DNA from: JBBSHS01 sp038232515
GTDB taxonomy: Bacteria; Actinomycetota; Acidimicrobiia; Acidimicrobiales; JAUJNH01
Length of the DNA stretch: 8,136 bases
Reading direction: 5' to 3'
NCBI GenBank assembly: GCA_038232515.1
Contig: JBBSHS010000101.1
Location: 1 to 8,136, forward strand
In this document: positions 1-6,088 of the stretch, piece by piece
Layout: each line of letters starts with the position of its first letter
Position numbering within the stretch: position 1 is the first letter of the stretch
Notes under the pieces: model-generated
The model's input: only the letters and a program-made list of their open reading frames with translations
What the model was told of the DNA's origin: nothing
The model's database searches: none
Program-made: the position numbers and the translations under genes

Positions 1-20
1 CAGTAGCACGGCATCTACGC

Positions 21-626
21 ATGGGAGCAGTGTGCGGCATCGTCCTCGGCGCGGGCTCGTCGCGGCGGCTGGGTCGGCCCAAGCAGAGCTTGCCCTTGGG
101 CGACGCCACCTTGCTCGGACGAACGGTGCGGGAGATCGAGGCGTCGTCGCTCGACCGGGTGATCGTGGTCGTCGGCGGGGCCGAAGCCGAGGCCCGGGCC
201 GGGGTCGCCCAGGGGCGGGCCGAGCTCGTTTCCAATGCGGCCTATGCCAGTGGGTGCGCCTCGTCGCTCCTCGCCGGGCTCGACGCCGCCGGCGACTGTG
301 ATGCCGTCATGCTGTTGCTGGGTGACATGCCGGGCGTCGACGCTGCCGTCATCGACCTGGCCCGGGCCGACTGGGACCGGGAACGGCCGTGGGCTGCGGT
401 CACCGTCTACCGGGGCCGACCGGGCCATCCCTTCGTCTTCTCCGCCGACGCCTTTCCCACTCTGCGCAGTCTCCACGGTGACAAGGCGGTGTGGAAGATC
501 CTCGACGGCCACCCCGAGCGCGTCCGGCCGGTGCCCATCGACCGCCTGCTCCCGGCCGACGTCGACACGTGGGACGACTACCTAGCCATCTGCGCCACGT
601 TCGGCGTCGAGCCCGCACCGGCCTAG
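21..626 (+). CDS. MocA-like molybdenum cofactor nucleotidyltransferase
   Basis: A 201-residue protein of the MobA/MocA NTP-transferase fold. The nucleotide-binding loop lies at residues 9-22 (LGAGSSRRLGRPKQ, matching G-x3-R-x-G-x-x-K). The metal-binding GDMP motif is at 101-104, YRGRPGHP at 130-137, and the DVDTWDDY end motif (usually D-I-D-T-x-x-D) at 180-187. Length is normal for the family. The RGHP segment fits MocA-type enzymes, which attach CMP to molybdopterin for xanthine dehydrogenase/CO dehydrogenase-type hydroxylases, better than MobA, which uses GTP. The substrate is still an inference, because related cytosolic enzymes act on other sugars or cofactors. ATG 21 places the loop at the normal distance from the N-terminus. 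No clear Shine-Dalgarno sequence is visible in the 20 nt before it. It converges on the desaturase; any cofactor-using partner enzyme would be left of the window. Confidence 0.88.
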   Translation: MGAVCGIVLGAGSSRRLGRPKQSLPLGDATLLGRTVREIEASSLDRVIVVVGGAEAEARAGVAQGRAELVSNAAYASGCASSLLAGLDAAGDCDAVMLLLGDMPGVDAAVIDLARADWDRERPWAAVTVYRGRPGHPFVFSADAFPTLRSLHGDKAVWKILDGHPERVRPVPIDRLLPADVDTWDDYLAICATFGVEPAPA

Positions 627-631
627 CCCGC

Positions 632-757
632 CTACGGTTCGGTGGAGACCTCCGAGGATGCTGCGCAGCTCCGGCACATGCCCACGAGGGCGAAGTACCG
701 CGACTTCATCGCGAAGCCGTAGTCGCGTTCAGGTACCGCCTCCAAATCCCGGAAGGC
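632..757 (-). pseudogene. C-terminal remnant of a Fur-family metalloregulator
   Basis: No long ORF with a start exists here, but the minus-strand frame ending at TAG 634-632 reads AFRDLEAVPERDYGFAMKSR and then YFALVGMCRSCAASSEVSTEP (41 residues from 757). This has the layout of a Fur/Zur C-terminus: an amphipathic helix, a D/H-(Y)-G-F turn, a strand with hydrophobic-G before the zinc-binding C-x-x-C (CRSC), then a short tail and a stop. The winged-helix DNA-binding half and the His-rich metal motif that should lie upstream are missing. Reading further upstream in this frame enters the 3' end of the desaturase out of frame. It therefore looks like the 3' stub of a gene cut by a rearrangement. 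The match is by eye over about 35 residues, so chance resemblance is possible. Confidence 0.5.
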
Positions 758-784
758 CGCAGGAGGGCGCGGCAATCCGTCGCC

Positions 785-1519
785 CTACGGAGTGCCGACC
801 AGGGATGCCGACGCGCCACAGCAGAAGGAGGCGTCCGCAGGGGCGCTCCTGCCGTGCAGGTCGACCAGTCCTACGGCGGCGAGGAGGCGCAGAAGCGGCC
901 AGATTGGATCCAAGGTTCCGGTGCGGCTCGCCGCCGGGTGGGCGTGGTGGGAGTTGTGATAGCCGTGGCCCAGGAGCGGGATGGCCAGCCAGGCCAGGTC
1001 GTAGCCCGGCTGGTCGGGGTGGGGCTTGCGCCCATAGAGGTGGCCGACAGTGTTGACCATGCCCATGATCCCCAGATAGCAGACCAGGTGCACGGCGAAC
1101 ATGGTCAGCACCTGCACCGGTCCGAACATCAGCCAGTAGAAGGCGACGAGCAGGCCTCGGATGGCGAGGGTGGCCTTCGGCCGCGGGGCGCTGGCCGGCA
1201 CTCGTTCCCGGGCTCGGGCGAAGAGGTACGCCGAGCCGGCCAGGACGGTGAAGGGGCGGCGCAGGCGGGGTGAGTGGGGATCCAGCGGCGTGTCGGCGTA
1301 GCGGTGGTGCAGCCGGTGGACCGCGGCCCACGCCTCCGGATCGGTGCCGACGATGACCCAGAAATAGGTGTCGAGCACCGACGCCAGGCCGGGCCGGACC
1401 CGGAATGCGCGGTGGGCGAGGCAGCGGTGGCAGTAGACCTCGGTGACGACGGCGGTGAGGATGGCCGAGCACAGGCCGATGACGACTCCGATCGGCACGC
1501 CGGGCACCATACCGCCCAA
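785..1519 (-). CDS. Membrane fatty acid (acyl-CoA type) desaturase
   Basis: A di-iron integral membrane desaturase, expected to introduce a double bond into acyl chains at the cytoplasmic face of the membrane. With the TTG start at 1519 it has 244 residues. All three histidine boxes are present: H31-x4-H36 (HRCLAHRAF), H68-x2-H71-H72 (HRLHH) and H188-N-S-H191-H192 (GYHNSHH), plus H160 in a VNTVGH segment. Hydrophobic segments lie near residues 8-28, 45-58, 118-140 and 142-160. It is shorter than typical 300-residue enzymes because it lacks the usual N-terminal extension. Start choice: a strong ribosome site, TAAGGAGG (1533-1526), ends 6 nt before TTG 1519, but 15 nt before the alternative ATG 1510, which would give 241 residues. 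The ribosome site contains the vapC stop codon, implying coupled translation. Exact substrate and regiospecificity cannot be read from the sequence. Confidence 0.88.
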   Translation of the reverse strand: MGGMVPGVPIGVVIGLCSAILTAVVTEVYCHRCLAHRAFRVRPGLASVLDTYFWVIVGTDPEAWAAVHRLHHRYADTPLDPHSPRLRRPFTVLAGSAYLFARARERVPASAPRPKATLAIRGLLVAFYWLMFGPVQVLTMFAVHLVCYLGIMGMVNTVGHLYGRKPHPDQPGYDLAWLAIPLLGHGYHNSHHAHPAASRTGTLDPIWPLLRLLAAVGLVDLHGRSAPADASFCCGASASLVGTP

Positions 1520-1525
1520 ACGGCG

Positions 1526-1533
1526 CCTCCTTA
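1526..1533 (-). promoter_or_regulatory. Strong ribosome binding site of the desaturase, overlapping the vapC stop
   Basis: On the minus strand TAAGGAGG is an extended match to the 16S anti-Shine-Dalgarno sequence. Its first three bases are the TAA stop of the vapC gene. The spacer is 6 nt to TTG 1519 and 15 nt to ATG 1510, which favours TTG as the true start of the desaturase. It is the strongest ribosome site I found in the window. Confidence 0.75.
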
Positions 1534-1959
1534 CGTCAAGGGGTCGGTCCAGCGAAGACCTGGGAAGCGGGCGAAGTCGTGGTCGCATGAGCACAGCTCG
1601 GCCCCGTGCTCGATGGCGATGGCGGCGAGATGGGCATCACTCGTAAGATTGCCGGCGGCGCCGAGCGGGGCCAGCAGCTCCCGCAGCACCGAGCTGTGCC
1701 GGGTGGAGGGCGCGACCACTGTCGTGCACGGTTGGTCCAGCCACCCGTCGACGAGGTCGAGCGCCCCGGTCACTGACAGAGGGCTCTCGAACACGCTGGC
1801 CCGGGTGCTGACGCGCACGAAGGCCAGGAGGGCCAGCCAGGCCAGCCCGACGGTTTCGGCGCCCGACAGCGTCTCCTCCAGCCAAACCCGCGCCGGGTCG
1901 TGCCGGGGTGATCGCTCGTCGACCGCGTAGAGCAGCAGATTGGCATCGACCACCTTCAC
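1531..1959 (-). CDS. vapC: VapC-family PIN-domain ribonuclease toxin
   Basis: A 142-residue PIN-domain protein, the toxin of a type II toxin-antitoxin pair; VapC toxins are Mg-dependent RNases that typically cut tRNA or rRNA. Visible features are the N-terminal VVDANLLLYA (Asp5 and Asn7), GNLTSDAHLAAIA (Asp108), CSCDHDF (Asp126, Asp128) and the FARFPGLRWTDPL ending. This is the pattern of the mycobacterial VapC subgroup with a conserved FARF-x-x-(L/V)R tail. The Glu often found near residue 42-46 in other PIN domains is replaced here (LAWLALLAFVR), as I recall is usual in this subgroup. It starts at GTG 1959, overlapping the vapB stop by 4 nt (GTGA), with no ribosome site of its own, so translation is probably coupled to vapB. 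The frame is intact, so the toxin is probably functional. Confidence 0.9.
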   Translation of the reverse strand: MKVVDANLLLYAVDERSPRHDPARVWLEETLSGAETVGLAWLALLAFVRVSTRASVFESPLSVTGALDLVDGWLDQPCTTVVAPSTRHSSVLRELLAPLGAAGNLTSDAHLAAIAIEHGAELCSCDHDFARFPGLRWTDPLT

Positions 1960-2216
1960 TTGCGGAGGTGCAGCTTGCGGACGATCTCGGCGTCTTCGTC
2001 GCCGGCGGCCAGCCGTAACGCATGGTCGAGGTCGACGCCCGGGCGCAGACCGAGGGGTCGGGCCGGCACCCGGTAGGGCCGGGTCGGCGCCGAGCTGGCA
2101 TCGAGACCGGACCGGACGGCGTCGTTGAGGGCCACCTTGAAGGGCACGCCGCGCTCGCTGGCCGCCGCCTTGAGCCGAGCGGCCACGTCGGCGTCCAATG
2201 TCACCGTCGTCCTCAT
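1956..2216 (-). CDS. vapB: VapB-type ribbon-helix-helix antitoxin
   Basis: An 86-residue protein directly upstream of, and overlapping, the PIN toxin. The N-terminal MRTTVTLDADVAARLKAAA resembles an RHH/Arc-type DNA-binding domain: a short beta strand that pairs in the dimer, followed by a helix carrying the D-x-D-V-x-x-x-L-K pattern. A second helix follows at about 26-38 (FKVALNDAVRSGL). The C-terminal half (about 44-86), with proline-rich PARPLGLRPGVDLD and then a charged helix, is the expected toxin-binding and inhibiting tail. Such antitoxins neutralise VapC and, with it, repress their own promoter. ATG 2216 is preceded by no clear ribosome site, but 4 nt upstream is a 35-bp imperfect palindrome suited to autorepression. 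The assignment rests on context plus the N-terminal motif. Confidence 0.87.
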   Translation of the reverse strand: MRTTVTLDADVAARLKAAASERGVPFKVALNDAVRSGLDASSAPTRPYRVPARPLGLRPGVDLDHALRLAAGDEDAEIVRKLHLRK

Positions 2217-2220
2217 GGAA

Positions 2221-2255
2221 GCATCATGAACACAGCCTACCTGCTGTCATGATGC
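2221..2255. promoter_or_regulatory. Imperfect palindrome before vapB, probable vapBC operator
   Basis: Two 15-bp arms (2221-2235 and 2241-2255) flank a 5-bp centre, CCTAC. The outer 9 bp of each arm pair perfectly (GCATCATGA with TCATGATGC), as do the inner 3 bp (CAG with CTG). Three mismatches lie between. It ends 4 nt from the vapB ATG (within 2214-2216) and contains the stop codon of the upstream methyltransferase (2247-2249). Position and symmetry fit a VapB/VapBC operator. It has no T-tract in either direction, which argues against an intrinsic terminator. Confidence 0.6.
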
Positions 2256-3020
2256 GTTCCACCACAGGGTGACGAGCTCGCCGTAGACCTTGGGCTCCTC
2301 GCCGAGGAGGGCGGCGATCTCCGGGTCACGGTCCTCGGAAAGGCACAGGTAGCGGCGGGCGGCGGCGACCCGCACCTCCTGCGACACCGGTCGAGGGAGG
2401 CGGGGGAACCGCTCAATCTGAGGCCGGATGCCGGCCTCTCGGAGGACCGCAACTGCGTCGTCGGCCGTCGGGCCGCTGGGCCGGTCGAGATCCCAGAAAT
2501 GCCGCCACAGGTGGTTGATGCCGGCACGGGGGTGCTCGCTGGTGAGCTCCATCACCACCCGCCGGCCGGCGTGGGCCGACAGCTCGATGGCGAAGTTGCT
2601 CAGTGGGGCGACGTTGTAGGCCACATGGTGGCAGACCACCACGTCGCCGACCCCTGCGGCCGCGGCGCCCTCGGGCCAGCTGCCCTGGATCGCCTGGTGG
2701 TCGACGCCCATCTCGGTGGCCCGGGCCGAAAAAGCGGCCAGGAGCTCGGCGCTCTGGTCGAAGCCGATCACCCGCCCGGCCGGCGGCACGAGGGCCAGAC
2801 CGGCTGCGCCTCCGCCGCAGCCGACATCGAGCACCACTCCCCCGTCCGCCAGCAGCTCACGGGCCCGGTGACGGGAGGGCGTGTCGGGGCCGGGATCGAT
2901 CGGCGCCGTGAACAGCGCCGGCGAGAACGCCCAGGGCGATTCGGGGGCGGCGGCCATGATGTGGTCGGGTATGGCCCAGGCCCCCAGCTGCTGAGCCCAG
3001 TGCTCGCCGGCCGTCGTCAA
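2247..3020 (-). CDS. Class I SAM-dependent methyltransferase
   Basis: A 257-residue protein with a Rossmann-type methyltransferase core. Motif I is at 63-71 (VLDVGCGGG) and the ribose-binding acidic residue, Asp88, is in VIGFDQS at the end of strand 2. A motif II-like GDVVVCHHVAYN lies at 125-136, with a strand and helix at about 153-160. The C-terminal part (165-257) does not match a specialised methyltransferase I recognise, so the substrate (small molecule, lipid or protein) is unknown. The start is TTG 3020: GAGGA (3031-3027 on the minus strand) sits 6 nt upstream, and no ATG or GTG is better placed. The RDD gene ends 13 nt upstream, so the two are probably co-transcribed. The stop lies inside the palindrome preceding vapB. 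Confidence 0.85.
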   Translation of the reverse strand: MTTAGEHWAQQLGAWAIPDHIMAAAPESPWAFSPALFTAPIDPGPDTPSRHRARELLADGGVVLDVGCGGGAAGLALVPPAGRVIGFDQSAELLAAFSARATEMGVDHQAIQGSWPEGAAAAGVGDVVVCHHVAYNVAPLSNFAIELSAHAGRRVVMELTSEHPRAGINHLWRHFWDLDRPSGPTADDAVAVLREAGIRPQIERFPRLPRPVSQEVRVAAARRYLCLSEDRDPEIAALLGEEPKVYGELVTLWWNAS

Positions 3021-3033
3021 CGGAAGTCCTCGC

Positions 3034-3504
3034 TCATCCGGCCCGGACGACGATGGTCCCTGCCGCCTTGTCGTGCAGGCCGCGCCGGCGTGGGTCGAGC
3101 ACGAGCGAGGCGGTCACGGCCAGGCTGATCAGGATGCCGATATAGGGCAGCCGGCCGAGCAGGCCGGGCACGGCCCAGCGGATCGTCGACCGCCGCCAGC
3201 CGGGCAGGGAGCCGTCGGCGTCGGTCACCACGCGGGTGCCGACCGCCACCTTGCCCAGGGTCTGGCCCCAGATGGCGGTCGGCCCGATGGTGTAGGCGGC
3301 GCCGAAGACCAGCAGGGCGAAGGCCCAGCCCGCCGAGACCCGGTTCTGCAGGTCGTCGAGATTGACCAGGCCCAGGAGCAGGGGCACGACGACGACCATG
3401 CTGGTCAGCAGGCCGTCGATCAGCGCGCCCCCGATGCGCTGGCCCACGCTGGCCAGGTCGTCCACGCGGTCCTCGACGGGCAGACCGATGTCGGTCTCAC
3501 TCAT
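3034..3504 (-). CDS. RDD-family integral membrane protein
   Basis: A 156-residue membrane protein of the RDD family, named for conserved Arg and two Asp residues. Here these are Arg23 and Asp30 in SVGQRIGGALIDGLL and Asp145 in the C-terminal GLHDKAAGTIVV. Further family hallmarks are GQTLGKVAVGTRVV (about 80-93) and DPRRRGLHDK (137-146). Hydrophobic segments lie near 27-48, 60-76 and 115-135. Some RDD proteins have been linked to Na+/H+ exchange or stress response, but most have no known role. The N-terminal 15 residues are acidic and probably cytosolic. ATG 3504 has a GGAG about 10 nt upstream. It lies 36 nt after the phosphofructokinase gene and 13 nt before the methyltransferase gene, suggesting an operon without revealing function. 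Confidence 0.87.
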   Translation of the reverse strand: MSETDIGLPVEDRVDDLASVGQRIGGALIDGLLTSMVVVVPLLLGLVNLDDLQNRVSAGWAFALLVFGAAYTIGPTAIWGQTLGKVAVGTRVVTDADGSLPGWRRSTIRWAVPGLLGRLPYIGILISLAVTASLVLDPRRRGLHDKAAGTIVVRAG

Positions 3505-3505
3505 T

Positions 3506-3533
3506 GGAGCTGCGCTCCGCCGCAGCGCTGCGG
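3506..3533. repeat. Two adjoining inverted repeats between the phosphofructokinase and RDD genes
   Basis: The 36-nt gap contains a perfect 14-bp palindrome, CCGCAGCGCTGCGG (3520-3533), next to a 5-bp stem with a 3-nt loop, GGAGC-TGC-GCTCC (3506-3518). The smaller stem, read on the minus strand, contains the GGAG that could serve as the RDD ribosome site, so folding could hide it. No T-tract follows, so it is not a standard terminator. In DNA this GC-rich, short palindromes also arise by chance. Confidence 0.4.
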
Positions 3534-3540
3534 TGCCCGC

Positions 3541-4572
3541 TCACCCGAAGAAGACCTCGGCGACGCCGTGGTAGAGGGCGGGGTCGACCGTCTTGGACTC
3601 CCCCACCGCGGTGGCCAGAGGGACGAGGACGATCTCACCCGCCTGCAAGGCGACCATCTGGCCAGACGCGCCGGCGTGGACGGCGTCGATGGCGGCGATG
3701 CCGAAGCGGGTGGCGAGGATGCGGTCGAACGCTGTCGGGGTGCCTCCTCGCTGAACATGGCCGAGGATGGTGACACGCGTCTCGAAACCGGTCCGGGCCT
3801 CGATGCCCTCGGCCACCCGGTTGGCGATGCCGCCCAGGCGGACGTGCCCGAAGGCGTCGGTCTCCCCGGACTGCAGCTCCATGGTGCCGGCCACCGGCGT
3901 CGCCCCTTCGGCCACCACCACCAGCGATGCGTAGCGGCCGCGGGCGTGGCGGCCCTGCAGTCGCGTGCTGACGGCATCGATGTCGAAGGGCTCCTCGGGG
4001 ATGAGGATTTCCGCGGCCCCGCCGGCGATGCCGGCGTGGGTGGCGATCCACCCGGCGTGGCGGCCCATGACCTCCACCACCATCACCCGGTCGTGCGACT
4101 CGGCGGTGGTGTGGAGGCGGTCGATGGCGTCGGAGGCGATCTGCACCGCGGTGTCGAAACCGAAGGTGACCTCGGTGCCCGACAGGTCGTTGTCGATGGT
4201 CTTGGGCACGCCGACGACGACCAGGCCCTCGGCGGCCAGCTTGTTGGCCACGCCCAGGGTGTCATCGCCCCCGATGGCGACCAGGGCGTCGATCCGCTCG
4301 GCGCGGAGGTTGTCGAGCGCCTGCTGGGCGCCTCCGTCGACCTTGTAGGGATTGGTGCGGGAGGTGCCCAGGATGGTGCCGCCCCGAGGAAGCAGTCCCC
4401 GGCAGCGCTCGATGTCGAGGGTCATGGTCCGGCGGTCGAGCACGCCCTTCCAGCCGTCGAGGAAGCCGACCAGCTCGTCGCCGAACTGCCGCTCCCCCTT
4501 GCGCACCACCGCCCTGATGACCGCGTTGAGCCCCGGGCAGTCCCCTCCGCCGGTCAACATCCCCACTCGCAT
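3541..4572 (-). CDS. 6-phosphofructokinase, probably PPi-dependent (group III, mixed-substrate type)
   Basis: A 343-residue phosphofructokinase that phosphorylates fructose 6-phosphate at C1. The N-terminal GGGDCPGLNAVIR (8-20) and GTILGTSRTNPYK (65-77) bind the phosphoryl donor. PKTIDNDL (123-130) carries the catalytic Asp127 and Asp129. MGRHAGWIA and LGHVQRGGTPTAFDR are the usual sugar-phosphate-binding segments. The donor-selecting pair is Asp104 in GGDDTLG with Lys124 in PKTIDND. ATP-using enzymes normally have Gly at 104, while Asp104 with Lys124 is the pyrophosphate-enzyme pattern. I therefore infer use of PPi, which makes the step reversible. The start is ATG 4572: the frame stays open upstream, but homology begins with MRVGMLTGGGDCPG. 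No ribosome site is visible; a TAGCGT box 7 nt upstream suggests a leaderless mRNA. It heads the minus-strand run and diverges from glycerol kinase. Confidence 0.93.
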   Translation of the reverse strand: MRVGMLTGGGDCPGLNAVIRAVVRKGERQFGDELVGFLDGWKGVLDRRTMTLDIERCRGLLPRGGTILGTSRTNPYKVDGGAQQALDNLRAERIDALVAIGGDDTLGVANKLAAEGLVVVGVPKTIDNDLSGTEVTFGFDTAVQIASDAIDRLHTTAESHDRVMVVEVMGRHAGWIATHAGIAGGAAEILIPEEPFDIDAVSTRLQGRHARGRYASLVVVAEGATPVAGTMELQSGETDAFGHVRLGGIANRVAEGIEARTGFETRVTILGHVQRGGTPTAFDRILATRFGIAAIDAVHAGASGQMVALQAGEIVLVPLATAVGESKTVDPALYHGVAEVFFG

Positions 4573-4579
4573 GGGTGTC

Positions 4580-4585
4580 ACGCTA
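4580..4585 (-). promoter_or_regulatory. Possible -10 box for a leaderless phosphofructokinase transcript
   Basis: TAGCGT on the minus strand fits the actinobacterial -10 pattern TAnnnT. It lies 7 nt before the ATG of the phosphofructokinase gene, the distance expected if transcription starts at the A of ATG. The absence of a Shine-Dalgarno sequence agrees with this. No recognisable -35 element lies about 17 nt further upstream. Confidence 0.35.
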
Positions 4586-4591
4586 CTGGGC

Positions 4592-6088
4592 GTGCCTTGT
4601 CCCCCCCATCGGGCGCCACGTCGAATAGTCGTCGCCATCGATGCCGGCACGACCGGGGTACGGGCCCTCGCCGTCGACGAGGCCGGCCGGCCGGCGGGGT
4701 GGTCATACCGCGAGCTGGCCCAGCACTACCCCCGCCCGGGATGGGTGGAGCACGACCCGGCCCAGATCTGGTCCGCGGTGCAGACCACGCTGACCGAGCT
4801 GGTCGCCGCCCTCGACGGGCGTCCCGTCGCCGCCATCGGGATCACAAACCAACGCGAGACGGTGGTGGCGTGGGACCGGCGCAGCGGGCAACCTCTGCAC
4901 CGCGCCATCGTCTGGCAGGACCGGCGTACTGCGGCGCGTTGCCGACGCCTGGAGGACGACGGCCACCTCGGCTCCGTCCGGGCCGTCACCGGTCTCGTGC
5001 TCGACCCATACTTCTCGGCGTCCAAGGCGGCCTGGCTGCTGACCGAGGGAGATGTGCCGACGGGTCCGCACCTGGCCCTGGGCACCGTCGACTCCTGGAT
5101 CCTCTGGAACCTGACCGAGGGCCGGGTGTTCGCCACCGACCCGTCGAACGCCAGCCGGACCATGCTTTACGACATCCGCCACGGCGCCTGGTCGACCGAG
5201 CTGTGCGACCTGTTCCGCATCCCCATGGCCGCTCTCGCCGACGTGCGCCGGACCAGTGGTCGCCTGGGCGCGATCACTGACATTCCCGGACTCGACGGGG
5301 TTCCGGTGAGCGCGGTGGCCGGCGACCAGCAGGCTGCGCTGTTCGGCCAGGCGTGCCTGGAGCCGGGGATGGCCAAGAACACCTACGGCACCGGCTCGTT
5401 CGTGCTCATGAACGTCGGCGACCGCTGCCCGGCGCCCGCCGACGGGCTGCTCACCACCATCGCCTGGGCCCTGCCCGGGGCCGCGCCGGTGTACGCGGTG
5501 GAAGGCTCGATCTTCGCCACGGGGGCGGCCATCACCTGGCTGCGCGACGGGCTGGGGATCATCGACTCCCCCGCCGACATCGGGCCGTTGGCCGAGTCGG
5601 TGCGCGACGCCGGCGGTGTGGCCTTCGTACCTGCATTCTCCGGCCTGGGCAGCCCCTGGTGGGATCCGGCCGCTCGGGGCACGATCGTGGGCCTGACCCG
5701 GGGCAGCGGCCGTGCCCAACTGGCCCGGGCTGCGGTCGAGGCCATGGCCCATCAGACCCGCGACGTGGTCGACGCCATGACCGCCGCCACCGGTCGGCCG
5801 CTCACTGAGCTCCGGGTCGACGGCGGCGCGTCGGCGCTCGACGTACTGCTGCAGATCCAGGCCGACCAGCTCCGGGTGCCCGTCGCCCGGCCCGTGGTGC
5901 GGGAGACGACCGCTCTGGGTGCTGCCTTCCTGGCCGGTCTGGCCGAAGGAGTGTGGTCGTCGCCGGAGGAGGTGGCCGGGCTGTGGCAGCGCGAGGCCGA
6001 GTTCACTCCCCGCGCCCCGCAGTCAGTGGTCGACAGCCGCCACGCCATCTGGCACCGTGCCGTCGAGCGGTCCCGAGGCTGGGCATGA
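4592..6088 (+). CDS. glpK: Glycerol kinase (FGGY family)
   Basis: A 498-residue cytosolic kinase making sn-glycerol 3-phosphate from glycerol and ATP. The ATP-binding loop is VVAIDAGTTGVRA (13-25). All glycerol-binding residues are recognisable: Arg88-Glu89 in GITNQRET, Trp108 in IVWQDRRT, Tyr140 in LDPYFSASK and Asp245 in AGDQQAALFGQ. KNTYGTGSF (262-270) and LRVDGGAS complete the FGGY signatures. Length is normal. The Arg that binds the inhibitor fructose 1,6-bisphosphate in the E. coli enzyme (Arg236) aligns with Gly236 here, so that feedback may be absent. The start is uncertain: GTG 4592 leaves a 19-nt gap to the divergent phosphofructokinase, while in-frame ATG 4571 (505 residues) would overlap that gene's own start codon. 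Neither has a clear ribosome site. The stop overlaps the next ATG (ATGA, 6085-6088). Confidence 0.94.
   Translation: MPCPPHRAPRRIVVAIDAGTTGVRALAVDEAGRPAGWSYRELAQHYPRPGWVEHDPAQIWSAVQTTLTELVAALDGRPVAAIGITNQRETVVAWDRRSGQPLHRAIVWQDRRTAARCRRLEDDGHLGSVRAVTGLVLDPYFSASKAAWLLTEGDVPTGPHLALGTVDSWILWNLTEGRVFATDPSNASRTMLYDIRHGAWSTELCDLFRIPMAALADVRRTSGRLGAITDIPGLDGVPVSAVAGDQQAALFGQACLEPGMAKNTYGTGSFVLMNVGDRCPAPADGLLTTIAWALPGAAPVYAVEGSIFATGAAITWLRDGLGIIDSPADIGPLAESVRDAGGVAFVPAFSGLGSPWWDPAARGTIVGLTRGSGRAQLARAAVEAMAHQTRDVVDAMTAATGRPLTELRVDGGASALDVLLQIQADQLRVPVARPVVRETTALGAAFLAGLAEGVWSSPEEVAGLWQREAEFTPRAPQSVVDSRHAIWHRAVERSRGWA

Noticed and set aside
699..727. 7-bp inverted repeat CGCGACT/AGTCGCG with a 15-nt loop between convergent genes, as a terminator
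   Set aside because: The loop is long, there is no T-tract on either side, and it lies inside the Fur-like remnant, so coding constraint explains it as well.
1801..1850. Missing canonical second acidic residue of the VapC active site as a sign of an inactive toxin
   Set aside because: The LAWLALLAFVR segment without Glu resembles what I recall from other VapC proteins of the same subgroup (e.g. mycobacterial members with -VPNLVWASFLR-), so it looks like a subgroup trait rather than damage.
3073..5280. A 735-codon open frame on the plus strand opposite the phosphofructokinase and RDD genes
   Set aside because: It is the antisense shadow of strongly biased GC-rich coding sequence. It has low-complexity, His/Gly/Asp-rich composition, no recognisable domain, and crosses into the glycerol kinase region out of frame.
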